From positions 1-64,000 of the forward strand of contig JAOJBS010000008.1 in the NCBI GenBank assembly GCA_028228615.1: a DNA stretch of 64,000 bases. The letters are read 5' to 3'. Each line of letters opens with the position of its first letter. Within the stretch, counting starts at the first letter, position 1. The position numbers were made by a program, and so were the translations under genes. Shown in pieces: positions 1 through 9,813 of this stretch. The DNA is from UBA4421 sp028228615 (GTDB lineage: Bacteria; Pseudomonadota; Gammaproteobacteria; Pseudomonadales; Azotimanducaceae). The notes beneath the pieces were generated by a model. The model saw only the letters and a list, made by a program, of their open reading frames with translations. It did no database searches and had not been told where the DNA came from.

Positions 1-905
1 CCTGAAAGCGTGCCTGCTTGGTAGATAGGACCCAATGGCGCAATTTGGGACATGATATCTTTGCGTCCACCAAAGGCGCCAACGGGTAGGCCACCACCGA
101 CAATTTTGCCGAGCGTGGTGAGGTCTGGAGTGACGCCATAAATCTCTTGCGCCCCACCCGGTGCAACTCTAAATCCGCTCATGACCTCATCAAAGATCAA
201 AACGCCGCCAAATTTCTCAGTGAGAGATTTTAGCCCCTGTAAAAATACTGGGTCGGGGAGTATACAGCCCATATTCCCAGCAATAGGTTCAACTATGACG
301 CAGGCTATTTGATCACCATAAGTGTTGAAGAGTTGTTCAGTCGCCTCTAGATCGTTATAGGGTACGGTGAGTGTTTTTTCTGCCAGCGCTGCGGGTACAC
401 CGGGAGAATTGGGCAAACCAAGTGTAAGTACACCGCTACCTGCTTTGACTAGCAAAGAATCTGAGTGGCCGTGGTAGCAGCCCTCGAATTTGACAATTAG
501 GTCTCGGTCGGTAAACCCTCTAGCAAGGCGGATAGCCGACATTGTCGCCTCAGTGCCAGAGTTGACCATGCGCACGCTTTCCATACTCGGCATGATCTCG
601 ACAATTTTTTCCGCCACCATTATTTCGATTTCTGTAGGTGCGCCAAAGCCTAAAGCTTTGCTGGCTTGTTTGGTTACCGCGTCGATTGTTGGTTGGTGGT
701 TATGACCAAGGATCATCGGCCCCCAAGAACCGATGTAGTCAATGTAGGCGTTGTCATCTACATCATAAATATAAGCACCTTGGCCTCTTTCGAAAAAGAT
801 TGGGTCGCCGCCTACGCCTTTAAATGCGCGCACTGGGGAATTTACCCCTCCAGGAATGGTTTGGCAGGCTCTCTCTATTAGAGCTTTGGACTTGTCTCGA
901 TTCAT
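1..905 (-). CDS. hemL: Glutamate-1-semialdehyde 2,1-aminomutase, 3' part cut by window edge
   Basis: This PLP enzyme converts glutamate-1-semialdehyde to 5-aminolevulinate, the first committed tetrapyrrole precursor, in the cytoplasm. I translated the minus strand from the ATG at 905 and it stays open for 301 codons to the window edge, so roughly the last 125 residues of a ~426-residue family are missing. Visible marks are the N-terminal PGGVNSPVRAF, VNSGTEATMSAIRLARG near 114-130, the PLP-phosphate region YHGHSD near 144, FDEVMSGFR near 238, and the PLP lysine in TTLGKIVGGGLPVG (K267). It lies 21 nt downstream of hemJ on the same strand, so the two heme genes are probably cotranscribed. Confidence 0.96.
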   Translation of the reverse strand, partial: MNRDKSKALIERACQTIPGGVNSPVRAFKGVGGDPIFFERGQGAYIYDVDDNAYIDYIGSWGPMILGHNHQPTIDAVTKQASKALGFGAPTEIEIMVAEKIVEIMPSMESVRMVNSGTEATMSAIRLARGFTDRDLIVKFEGCYHGHSDSLLVKAGSGVLTLGLPNSPGVPAALAEKTLTVPYNDLEATEQLFNTYGDQIACVIVEPIAGNMGCILPDPVFLQGLKSLTEKFGGVLIFDEVMSGFRVAPGGAQEIYGVTPDLTTLGKIVGGGLPVGAFGGRKDIMSQIAPLGPIYQAGTLS

Positions 906-926
906 ATTGTTCTCGTTTCTAGATTT

Positions 927-1358
927 TTAAAAAGGCTTAAGGATGGCTAAAAGAACGACAGGTACGAGTATAAGCACTGGTACTTCGTTAAAGATGCGGA
1001 AAAATTTCTCGCTGTAGGGCGTTTCATCCCGAGCGAATGCTTTGGTTATTTTTAGGCAGAAGTGTTGATAGCCCACTAGCCCAAGCACTAGAGCAATTTT
1101 AATCCAAATCCATGTTTGGCCGGATAGTGCTGTCCAGTTAACAACCAACATCCAAATACCCAAAACAATGGTCAAAATCATTGCCGGGTTCATGATGATC
1201 CGCAACAGTTTGATCTCCATGATTTTGAATCGGTCTTTGCTAATTTGGTCCTGGGCAGCCGCGTGATAAACGAACAGTCGAGGTAGATAAAAGATACCTG
1301 CGAACCATGCTATGAGTGCAATCAAATGGAATGCTTTAAGCCAGAGATAAATATTCAA
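927..1358 (-). CDS. hemJ: Protoporphyrinogen IX oxidase HemJ (UPF0093 family)
   Basis: A 143-residue inner-membrane protein with about four hydrophobic helices. The family oxidises protoporphyrinogen IX to protoporphyrin IX and replaces HemG or HemY in many proteobacteria. The family signature AWFAGIFYLPRLFVYH is near residues 17-32. His11 in the first helix and Lys87 in WIWIKIAL match the two residues known to be important in HemJ. The start is a TTG at 1358 with an AGGAAA ribosome site about 8 nt upstream. Its neighbour hemL makes an early precursor of the same pathway, which supports the assignment over a generic CopD-like membrane protein. Confidence 0.9.
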   Translation of the reverse strand: MNIYLWLKAFHLIALIAWFAGIFYLPRLFVYHAAAQDQISKDRFKIMEIKLLRIIMNPAMILTIVLGIWMLVVNWTALSGQTWIWIKIALVLGLVGYQHFCLKITKAFARDETPYSEKFFRIFNEVPVLILVPVVLLAILKPF

Positions 1359-1418
1359 TGTCTAGTTTCCTAGGTTTATTTGTTGGTTACGAACGGTCGG
1401 GTTACGTGTTGGTTTATG

Positions 1419-1460
1419 CTAGCCATCGAAATTGGCTAGTCATCAGCTTTGGCGCTGATG
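1419..1460. other. Two adjacent perfect hairpins between divergent genes
   Basis: CTAGCCA (1419-1425) pairs with TGGCTAG (1433-1439), and CATCAGC (1441-1447) pairs with GCTGATG (1454-1460). They lie in the 224-nt gap between the divergent hemJ and DUF6776-like genes. No T-run follows on either strand, so they are not simple terminators. Confidence 0.5.
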
Positions 1461-1582
1461 TTCCAAGCTTTAATTCAAACTCGGATTTTTTCTTTCATTG
1501 GCGGTCATTGAGGTACTATTGTTCCCGGGTGTCACATTATATGTAGAACGGTGGATAAATCTCTAAAAAGTCTTGGTGAAGT

Positions 1583-2284
1583 ATGAAAAACTCTTTGTAC
1601 AGAGTTGTGGAAGATAGACCGGTTCGTAAAGGCTTATATGCAGGCCTGTCTGCGCTTACGTTATTGTTAGTGCTGGGAGGTGGATTTTTCACTGGCCAAT
1701 GGCGCGCACAACAGGCGATTGCTGAAAATACTGGGCTGCGTGTGGCGCTGAGCGAAACTCAAGCGGCGGAGCAGGAACTGCGCAACAGGATAGTCGATGC
1801 AGAGCTGTCGTTAGAAACTCAGAAATTCGCTGTTACTGCCATGCGCGAGCAGCTCACTAACATGCATAGCGAAAGGGCCGAGTTGCTTGAGGAACTCGGT
1901 TTTTTTAGAAATCTTATGACCTCTGATGATGGGCCTCAAGGGCTACGTGTAGGTGATTTCGATCTGTATCCTGGTGAAGACCCCAATAGTTATAATTTTG
2001 TCATTTTGGTGACGCAGGCTGAGAAGGTCAGGCGTTTAGTATCTGGGCAAGCTTCCCTTGTCGTCCGGGGTACTATAGACGGTGAAGACGCGCAGCTCAG
2101 TCTGGCTGATCTAGGCGCCAACTCTGAGGCACCGCTGAATTTTCGCTTTCGCTACTTTCAAGATTTGGATGGCGTTCTGAATCTTCCTGAAAATTTTGTG
2201 CCGCAGGCGGTGATAGTGACCGTTCGTACGATAAAAGGGCCGTCGGTAGATAGATCTTTTCCATGGGCTGTGGAAGAGGCATAG
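1583..2284 (+). CDS. DUF6776-like single-pass membrane protein, function unknown
   Basis: A 233-residue protein. A short basic N-terminus leads into one transmembrane segment (about residues 18-40). A heptad-rich stretch likely to form a coiled coil follows (about 42-105), then a C-terminal part of probable beta structure (about 120-230). The topology suggests a periplasmic C-terminus anchored in the inner membrane. From memory the sequence and its place before a bactofilin and erpA match the gammaproteobacterial DUF6776 family, which has no known function. The coiled coil and membrane anchor would suit an envelope scaffold working with the neighbouring bactofilin, but that is only inferred from context. 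Confidence 0.7.
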   Translation: MKNSLYRVVEDRPVRKGLYAGLSALTLLLVLGGGFFTGQWRAQQAIAENTGLRVALSETQAAEQELRNRIVDAELSLETQKFAVTAMREQLTNMHSERAELLEELGFFRNLMTSDDGPQGLRVGDFDLYPGEDPNSYNFVILVTQAEKVRRLVSGQASLVVRGTIDGEDAQLSLADLGANSEAPLNFRFRYFQDLDGVLNLPENFVPQAVIVTVRTIKGPSVDRSFPWAVEEA

Positions 2285-2400
2285 GATCTGGTCATTGCTT
2301 AGTCCTTTTTTGGTAATAGAAGTAATGATGAGCAATTGCGTTGATTGAGTCGGCGAAGGCTAAGACAGCATAAAAAATAGCTGAGATTAGAGCTGGCAGT

Positions 2401-2436
2401 AGAACGGACATTAGAACGGACAGCAGAACGGACAGT
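2401..2436. repeat. 12-bp tandem repeat, three copies
   Basis: AGAACGGACATT, AGAACGGACAGC and AGAACGGACAGT follow one another directly, with a decayed fourth unit after them. The array ends about 25 nt before the bactofilin start codon, so it is in the probable 5' leader. Confidence 0.75.
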
Positions 2437-2461
2437 AGAAAGAATAGAAGGAACAGCAGAT

Positions 2462-2863
2462 ATGAAAGTAATGAAATCCAAACAAGACATTACGTTGGTA
2501 GCTGCAGACAGTGAAATTGAAGGCAGTCTGCATTTTAGTAGCCAGCTATTTGTAAAGGGCAAAGTAACTGGGAATATCTCGGCTGAAGAGCCTGGTGCAA
2601 CTGTGGTGGTAAGCCCGGAAGGGCTAGTTGTTGGAGATATCCGCGTGCCGAATGTGGTCATTAATGGACGTCTTGAAGGCAATGTTTATGCCGATGAGCG
2701 TTTGGAAGTTTCCGCCGGTGCTGAGGTCCAAGGGGATCTTTATTACAGTGTCGTTGAAATGCACATGGGCGCTCAAGTTCAGGGGCGGCTAATACACTCG
2801 GATAAAGACGCGGCGAAGAAAGGTACCGTGCATGCACTGCCGGTGGACGGTGGTCGCTCCTAG
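2462..2863 (+). CDS. Bactofilin (polymer-forming cytoskeletal protein)
   Basis: A 133-residue protein dominated by the bactofilin beta-helix, with repeating V-x-G-x-I/V steps from about residue 10 to 115 (for example SQLFVKGKVTGNISAE, and NVVINGRLEGNVYADE near 61-77). Bactofilins polymerise without nucleotide into membrane-associated filaments that position cell-wall or morphogenetic proteins. The ATG at 2462 has GAAGGA 9 nt upstream; a second ATG lies three codons later. The reading frame is open upstream through the 12-bp repeats to a TAG at 2378 but has no good start codon there. The preceding coiled-coil membrane protein may be a partner. Confidence 0.9.
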   Translation: MKVMKSKQDITLVAADSEIEGSLHFSSQLFVKGKVTGNISAEEPGATVVVSPEGLVVGDIRVPNVVINGRLEGNVYADERLEVSAGAEVQGDLYYSVVEMHMGAQVQGRLIHSDKDAAKKGTVHALPVDGGRS

Positions 2864-3205
2864 ATTCGGAGTCGTGCTCACCCGCCCCTGATGTCTTTCC
2901 TCTGAGTTGGCTCAAACAGTGCGCTCTCAAATTGCGTACGCTCGTCTAGGGCGCGCTATTTAGCCAAGTAAAGCTGCAAAGCAAATTCACCTGCTAAGGG
3001 CGCCAAGTAATTACTCCACTAAGTGCTCTAAGCAAGCGCTTCCAATAGGTGAGTCAGCTAGGGGGTTTAGAGTTAACGGCTGCTGGCTCTGTTCACTTAA
3101 TTGCACCGTCGTGCGGTCAAGATCTTTCTGCGTTAGTCGCTTTTGGTTTCCCCTCGTTGCCTATATGCTTCTCCATCAAATAAATCCTTGAGACATTCGA
3201 CTTCT
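2864..3205. other. 342-nt intergenic region between bactofilin and erpA
   Basis: No open frame with coding character and no clear terminator is visible. The erpA promoter must be here, but I could not identify a -35/-10 pair with good spacing. Confidence 0.4.
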
Positions 3206-3538
3206 ATGCAAGCAGAAATCAGTTTTTCAGAAAGCGCTGCGATCAAAGTTAAGCGCCTAATAGAGAACGATGGCGATGGTTCGCTCAAACTGCGTGTCTT
3301 TATAACCGGCGGGGGCTGCAATGGTTTTTCCTACGGGTTTACGTTCGACAGCGAGGTGGCTGAGGACGATGCAATGGTAGAGCGCGAGGGCGTGACGATG
3401 CTGGTAGATTCTATGAGCTACCCTTACCTCGCCGGCGCACAGGTGGACTACGTTGAGAATTTAAACGGCTCGCAGTTTGTGGTTACCAACCCTAATGCAT
3501 CGGCTACCTGTGGGTGCGGTAGCTCCTTCGCCATCTAA
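3206..3538 (+). CDS. erpA: Iron-sulfur cluster insertion protein ErpA (A-type carrier)
   Basis: An A-type Fe-S carrier that delivers [4Fe-4S] or [2Fe-2S] clusters to apoproteins, including isoprenoid-pathway enzymes in E. coli. From the ATG at 3206 it is 110 residues, the usual family size. An in-frame upstream ATG at 3143 would add 21 residues with no family resemblance. The three ligand cysteines are present: C38 in GGGCNGFSYGF, and C102 and C104 in the C-terminal TCGCGSSF. It is convergent with anmK. The order bactofilin, erpA, anmK, M23 peptidase, tyrS, rrn is like that of Pseudomonas. Confidence 0.95.
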   Translation: MQAEISFSESAAIKVKRLIENDGDGSLKLRVFITGGGCNGFSYGFTFDSEVAEDDAMVEREGVTMLVDSMSYPYLAGAQVDYVENLNGSQFVVTNPNASATCGCGSSFAI

Positions 3539-3581
3539 TTGTTGAAGTAAATGTTGAGTAGCACAGCCCTGACTGCAATTA

Positions 3582-3628
3582 AGGGGTTTTGGGCGTGGCG
3601 AACGAACGCTCGTTTAAGGGAAACCCCT
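3582..3628. other. Long hairpin between convergent erpA and anmK
   Basis: AGGGGTTT (3582-3589) pairs with AAACCCCT (3621-3628), and the loop holds a second stem AACGA/TCGTT (3601-3614). It lies between two convergent genes and could stop transcription from both sides, but no long T-run follows, so intrinsic termination is only inferred. Confidence 0.45.
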
Positions 3629-3651
3629 GCACCTTTACCTGCAAATCTTGG

Positions 3652-4812
3652 TTAACCAGGAAAGATGGCGCCAAGTACGCGTTCGCCCTTGGCCCCAGTG
3701 ACTGAAGGCATATTGCCCGGCAAGTTACACATTCTCTGATAGGCAAGCCAAGCAAACGCAGCGGCTTCCAGAGAATCGCCATCCACACCCCAATGTTCAG
3801 TCGGCTTCACATCGATTTTTCTGGTTTTGTCTAGGTTGCAGTTTATCGCTAGTCGTTGCATTAGATATTTGTTGAGCCTGCCGCCGCCACAAATGGCCAA
3901 TGCCTCAATGTTAGAAGGCTCCTCAGCAATACAGTGCGCTATGCTTTGAGCGGTCAATTCAATCAATGTTGCTTGTACATCCTCTGCTGGCAACGCTTCA
4001 GCCCCAGTCTGAGCGAAGAGTCCAAGGTGTTGTTCAAGCCAAGGCAGGTTGAAGTATTCCCTGCCAGTGCTTTTTGGTGCAGCGAGAGCAAAGTAAGGGT
4101 CGTCGAGGAAAGACCCGAGTAAGCTATCGCAAATTTTGCCGCTGGCACCCCAAGCGCCCTCATTGTCGTACGGCGTACCTTTATGTGCATTGCACCATTG
4201 ATCTATTAGGCCGTTTCCAGGGCCGGTATCAAATCCAACCAGCCTATCTCCGCTTAAAAGAGTCAGGTTACTAATGCCGCCAATGTTCAGGACCGCGACT
4301 TTTGCATCCAAGTTGCCGAATAATATTTTATGAAAGGCAGGGGTTAACGGGGCACCGTGTCCGCCAGCGGCTACATCACGCCGGCGAAAGTCTGCAATGG
4401 TCGTTATCCCAGTTACTTCGGCAATACTGTTTGGATCGCCAATTTGGAGAGTAAAGGGCGTTGCTTGTGTTCCCGGTGGGCGGTGCCTGATGGTTTGGCC
4501 GTGACTGCCAATTGCAGCTACGTCTTGGCGGCGAACGTCGAGGGCGTGCAAATAACCGCTGATACTTTCGCCTATAAACTGGCCCAGTAACTTGTCACAC
4601 GCGCCAAGCTGATCAAAATTGTCATCTTTGGGTTGGCCCAGTGAAAGAAGATCGTCGCGTAGCGCTAAGGGTATTGCGACGGTCTTCGCGTCAATGACTT
4701 TAATATTTAATACGCCCTTTATCAGCTGTATATCGACTAAAGCGAGGTCTAATCCGTCTACACTGGTGCCGCTCATAGCGCCGACATAGAGCGAATTGGT
4801 CGAGTGGGTCAT
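3652..4812 (-). CDS. anmK: Anhydro-N-acetylmuramic acid kinase
   Basis: AnmK cleaves and phosphorylates 1,6-anhydro-MurNAc with ATP to give MurNAc-6-phosphate during peptidoglycan recycling in the cytoplasm. The protein is 386 residues, near the family length of about 370. It shows the N-terminal phosphate-binding GAMSGTSVDGLDLAL, the GSHGQTIRHRP segment near 102, and VLNIGGISNLT near 173 of the sugar-kinase fold. The start ATG overlaps the stop of the upstream M23 peptidase (ATGA, 4 nt), so the two are translationally coupled: one opens peptidoglycan, the other recycles the anhydro sugar. Confidence 0.95.
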   Translation of the reverse strand: MTHSTNSLYVGAMSGTSVDGLDLALVDIQLIKGVLNIKVIDAKTVAIPLALRDDLLSLGQPKDDNFDQLGACDKLLGQFIGESISGYLHALDVRRQDVAAIGSHGQTIRHRPPGTQATPFTLQIGDPNSIAEVTGITTIADFRRRDVAAGGHGAPLTPAFHKILFGNLDAKVAVLNIGGISNLTLLSGDRLVGFDTGPGNGLIDQWCNAHKGTPYDNEGAWGASGKICDSLLGSFLDDPYFALAAPKSTGREYFNLPWLEQHLGLFAQTGAEALPAEDVQATLIELTAQSIAHCIAEEPSNIEALAICGGGRLNKYLMQRLAINCNLDKTRKIDVKPTEHWGVDGDSLEAAAFAWLAYQRMCNLPGNMPSVTGAKGERVLGAIFPG

Positions 4813-6122
4813 TGTGCAGTAACCAGCGTGATTTGATCTTTATAGCTGTTTAAAAGTAGTGCGTACTGTCTTGTCGCCGCGCGGAATGTCGCAAGTTCCC
4901 TTTCTGCTACCGGTTCGGCTTTGGGCAGTTTTACTGTGCGCGGATTCTTGTGCGTACCATTGACTAAGAATTCGTAATGTAAGTGTGGTCCCGTCGCCCA
5001 GCCAGTTGAGCCTACATAACCAATGATTTGGCCTTGGCGAACTTTACGTCCTGACTTTATATTTTTGCCAAATTTTGAAAGGTGCAGGTATTTGGTGACA
5101 AATTGCTCGCCGTGCTGGATGACAATATAGCGGCCGTTTGAATTGGTTCTAGAAGCCGTTTTTATGCGGCCATCGCCGGCAGCCAAGATGGGTGTGCCTC
5201 TAGGGGCTGCATAATCGATCCCTCGGTGCGGGCGAATAGTCTTGTGAAGCGGATGCCTTCTGCGCAAGTTGAAGCTAGAACTGATGCGCGAAAATTCTAC
5301 TGGAGCGCGCAAAAAAGCTTTGCGCATGCTCACGCCTTTAGGTGTGTAGAAATCAGTATTTCCATTCGCGTTTGTAAACGCGACTGCAGAATATGTATTT
5401 TGTTGGTTTATGAAGTCAGCTGCAAGAATTGCTCCAGTGCCAATGTTTTCGCCGTCCAAATATAGCTCTTCGTAAAGTACAAAAAATTGATCGCCCGGTC
5501 TTATATCCAAGACAAAATCTATATCCCATTGAAAAATTTGTGCTAGCCGCATAGTCAATTTGTCGGGAAGGCCTGCTCGTTGGCTGGAGAGGAAGAGGCT
5601 GTCATCAATGGTGGCGTGTTTGTAAGAAATGACTCGATCCGGATAGACAACGTTTTTTTCTCCGGCAAAGCCTTTGCCTGCGCGTGTAAATTCGAGGGAT
5701 TCGAGCCGTGATGCGTGATAAATGAATTTTACTAGCTGGTCTTCATTGGATAGAAAAGTAATCTTATTGCCAGGGAATATGTTTTTCAGTTGTTTGCCCA
5801 GCTTGGTGGAACTGATTTGGTGCAAGTCTTTGGCCGAGTGTCCGTTACGAGCAAAAATTTTGGCTAAGCTATCGCCTGCTCTAACTTTGTCTGTTTGGGT
5901 GGTGGTGTTTGTTGCAGGCGTTTTTTCCTGGTTTCCCGCAATCAACGCCTGGCTCTCTGCTGTGAGGTCGTTTGTCTCGCTGTCGGGCGTTTCAAGGTTG
6001 GTTGTATGGGCGACTAGGCTAGCGCTGTCTTCGCTGTCGTCGCCGATCCCACTAAGGAGCAACGTCAGTAACCCTATACCAGTAATAAGGATTAGGCGCT
6101 TGTGTAAAGTGGGGAAACTCAT
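4809..6122 (-). CDS. M23 family peptidoglycan endopeptidase (MepM-like)
   Basis: A 437-residue envelope protein with one N-terminal hydrophobic segment (about residues 9-27), a polar linker, a LysM/OapA-like domain (about 78-125), and a C-terminal M23 metallopeptidase domain (about 285-390). Zinc and catalytic residues are H299 and D303 in PHRGIDYAAP, H347, and H380/H382 in GPHLHYEF. This arrangement is that of MepM/YebA enzymes, which cut D-Ala-mDAP crosslinks so that new wall can be inserted. It is coupled to anmK by a 4-nt overlap and diverges from tyrS. The symbol is left blank because several M23 paralogues share this layout. Confidence 0.92.
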   Translation of the reverse strand: MSFPTLHKRLILITGIGLLTLLLSGIGDDSEDSASLVAHTTNLETPDSETNDLTAESQALIAGNQEKTPATNTTTQTDKVRAGDSLAKIFARNGHSAKDLHQISSTKLGKQLKNIFPGNKITFLSNEDQLVKFIYHASRLESLEFTRAGKGFAGEKNVVYPDRVISYKHATIDDSLFLSSQRAGLPDKLTMRLAQIFQWDIDFVLDIRPGDQFFVLYEELYLDGENIGTGAILAADFINQQNTYSAVAFTNANGNTDFYTPKGVSMRKAFLRAPVEFSRISSSFNLRRRHPLHKTIRPHRGIDYAAPRGTPILAAGDGRIKTASRTNSNGRYIVIQHGEQFVTKYLHLSKFGKNIKSGRKVRQGQIIGYVGSTGWATGPHLHYEFLVNGTHKNPRTVKLPKAEPVAERELATFRAATRQYALLLNSYKDQITLVTAQ

Positions 6123-6405
6123 TCTATGGTGTTTGCTCGTAAAGTTGGAAGCATAGGTTTGTTTGTGCGGCTGTGTTTATCGTGTCGTTAGAAAGAAAGT
6201 TAGTCAGCGCCACTGGGTTGCATGCAGTATAAGGGAATCTCGTTGTGAAAAAAGTCTTACTAGTGGCCTCTATTTTGCGCAGGCCCTCTCTGATTTAATA
6301 CGCTGTTTGGATTGTCATGCCTTGTAGGGTCGCTTGCGAGCTATCAAGAGTAAGCATAATGCGGGCGATCAATTTTGAAAATTATACTTACACTTTAAGG
6401 TGCAT

Positions 6406-7680
6406 ATGAAAACACACGGTCTCATGCATGAACTGCGTTGGCGCGGACTTATCTCTCAGCTTTCTAATGCGAATGGGTTAGAAGAATATTTGCAGGGCGG
6501 TTCGCGTGCGCTTTATTGCGGTTTTGATCCCACCGCAGACAGTTTGCATATAGGGAGTTTGGTGCCGTTGTTGGCTCTGAAGCGTTTTCAGTTGCAAGGG
6601 CATAAACCAATACTGTTGCTGGGTGGTGCGACGGGGTTAATAGGGGATCCTTCCGGGCGCGATGATGAGCGTAATCTCAATACTAAAGATGTTGTGGGGT
6701 CCTGGGTAGAATCGCTGCGCGCTCAGGTTGGTCGATTTTTAGATTTCGATGGTAATAATCCAGCGGTAATTTGTAATAACTTAGATTGGACCGAAAAGTT
6801 AGACGTGGTGAGTTTTCTCCGCGATGTAGGCAAACATTTTTCGGTTAACGGAATGATTCAGCGGGAGTCAGTGAAGACTCGTCTTGATCGTGAAGGTCAA
6901 GGAATCTCCTACACTGAATTCAGCTATATGCTTTTGCAGGCGATGGATTTCTTGGAATTGGCGAGGCGCGAGGATTGCCTTATTCAAATTGGTGGCAGTG
7001 ATCAATGGGGGAACATTGTTTCAGGCATTGATTTAGTGCGTAGGCACTTAGGCAAAGAAGCTTTCGCGTTAACCATGCCTTTGGTGACCAAGTCAGACGG
7101 CACGAAATTTGGTAAGTCAGCATCTGGCGCCATTTGGTTAGACGCGCAAAAGACTTCGCCCTACAGCTTCTACCAATTTTGGCTGAATACTGCCGATGCA
7201 GACGTCGAGCCGTTTTTGAAGCTTTTCACATTCCTCCCTGAGGAGGAGGTAGCAGCGCTAGCTCGAGAAACCCTAGATCATCCTGAGTTGCGCGAGGGTC
7301 AGCGTAGGCTGGCGCGCGAGGTGACTCAATTGGTCCATGGTGAGGAAGCATTGAAGTCTGCAGAACGGATAAGTGAGTGTTTGTTTGCTGGCGAGGTCGC
7401 AGGGTTGCAAGAGGCCGACTTGGCGCAACTACTGCAAGACGGCTTATCCAGCAGTATCTGTGAGCCCGGGACTGGTCTGCTCACTGCCATGGTGGGGGCG
7501 AATTTAGTCAAATCTACGGGAGAGGCGCGCAAGCTCATTCAAGGTAATGGGGTCAAGATGAACGGTCAGCCTGTAACTGATCCCCGCATGGAGATTTCTT
7601 TTGATGATGCGCTGTTTGGTCGTTTTTACTTGATACGTAAGGGCAAAAAGCAATATGGCTTGCTTGTCCGCGGGGCCTGA
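6406..7680 (+). CDS. tyrS: Tyrosyl-tRNA synthetase
   Basis: A class I synthetase that charges tRNA-Tyr. HIGS (residues 48-51) and KFGKS (234-238) form the ATP site, and an S4 RNA-binding domain occupies the C-terminus (about 355-424). The chosen start is the ATG at 6406, five nt after AAGG; a GTG at 6400 and an ATG at 6424 are alternatives. Length from 6406 is 424 residues, matching the TyrS1 group. It is divergent from the M23 peptidase, with a 283-nt gap. tRNA-Tyr itself is encoded at 15057. Confidence 0.96.
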   Translation: MKTHGLMHELRWRGLISQLSNANGLEEYLQGGSRALYCGFDPTADSLHIGSLVPLLALKRFQLQGHKPILLLGGATGLIGDPSGRDDERNLNTKDVVGSWVESLRAQVGRFLDFDGNNPAVICNNLDWTEKLDVVSFLRDVGKHFSVNGMIQRESVKTRLDREGQGISYTEFSYMLLQAMDFLELARREDCLIQIGGSDQWGNIVSGIDLVRRHLGKEAFALTMPLVTKSDGTKFGKSASGAIWLDAQKTSPYSFYQFWLNTADADVEPFLKLFTFLPEEEVAALARETLDHPELREGQRRLAREVTQLVHGEEALKSAERISECLFAGEVAGLQEADLAQLLQDGLSSSICEPGTGLLTAMVGANLVKSTGEARKLIQGNGVKMNGQPVTDPRMEISFDDALFGRFYLIRKGKKQYGLLVRGA

Positions 7681-7724
7681 TGGGAGTTTTTTTGCACTTA
7701 TTTCATTTTATTTCAATTTAGGAC

Positions 7725-7752
7725 TTGCGCCGAAAATCTCTTTGCGTATTAT
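7725..7752 (+). promoter_or_regulatory. rRNA operon promoter
   Basis: -35 TTGCGC (7725-7730), a 16-nt spacer, and -10 TATTAT (7747-7752). An AT-rich stretch at about 7690-7720 fits an UP element. The sequence after the -10 is C-rich (CGCCTCCC), as expected for a stringently controlled start region. Confidence 0.75.
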
Positions 7753-7789
7753 ACGCCTCCCTTGCAGCGACGCCGAAAGCGAAGCAGCA

Positions 7790-7801
7790 GCTCTTTAAAA
7801 A
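7790..7801 (+). promoter_or_regulatory. boxA antitermination site in the rRNA leader
   Basis: GCTCTTTAAAAA resembles the boxA consensus TGCTCTTTAACA, bound by NusB-NusE so that polymerase can read through the rRNA genes. It lies about 180 nt before the 16S gene. Confidence 0.65.
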
Positions 7802-7972
7802 GAAAAAGCAAGTACGAAGTGAGCGCGGATACTAACACATTCGCGAATAACACTGAGTACTAAACAAGCCATTCGTGTGGGAACACGTGATTCGTTTTGA
7901 GTAAATGATTACTCGGCATCATGGTGATGCGAGAGGATTTATCCGATCGCAAATCCGAAAGTCGAAAAAATT

Positions 7973-9506
<1,534 letters not shown>

Positions 9507-9622
9507 AAACGATAGGCCTTGATTCAGTCTCATTTGAGATTGGAAAAAACAGGTCCAACTCCTAGCGAATTGCGTTGTTCCTACACGAATGGTTTGTTGC
9601 TAATTATTTTTTTGAGCACTCT

Positions 9623-9699
<77 letters not shown>

Positions 9700-9737
9700 C
9701 GATCAACGAGCGGACTTTAGTGCTGACCCTGCATAAT

Positions 9738-9813
9738 GGGGCCGTAGCTCAGCTGGGAGAGCGCCTGCCTTGCACGCAGGAGGTCAGGAGTTCGATCCTC
9801 CTCGGCTCCACCA
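9738..9813 (+). tRNA. tRNA-Ala (TGC)
   Basis: 76 nt, GGGGCCG start, anticodon TGC in CTTGCAC, GTTCGATCC T-arm and encoded CCA. It is the second spacer tRNA of the rrn operon. Confidence 0.97.

Noticed and set aside
1358..1546. Short plus-strand frame (62 codons) in the hemJ-DUF6776 gap
   Set aside because: It runs over the two hairpins, has aromatic-rich random composition and no ribosome site.
2299..2682. Minus-strand frame of 127 codons over the repeats and the bactofilin start
   Set aside because: Ser/Thr/Arg-rich shadow of the bactofilin gene and the repeat array, without a ribosome site or family resemblance.
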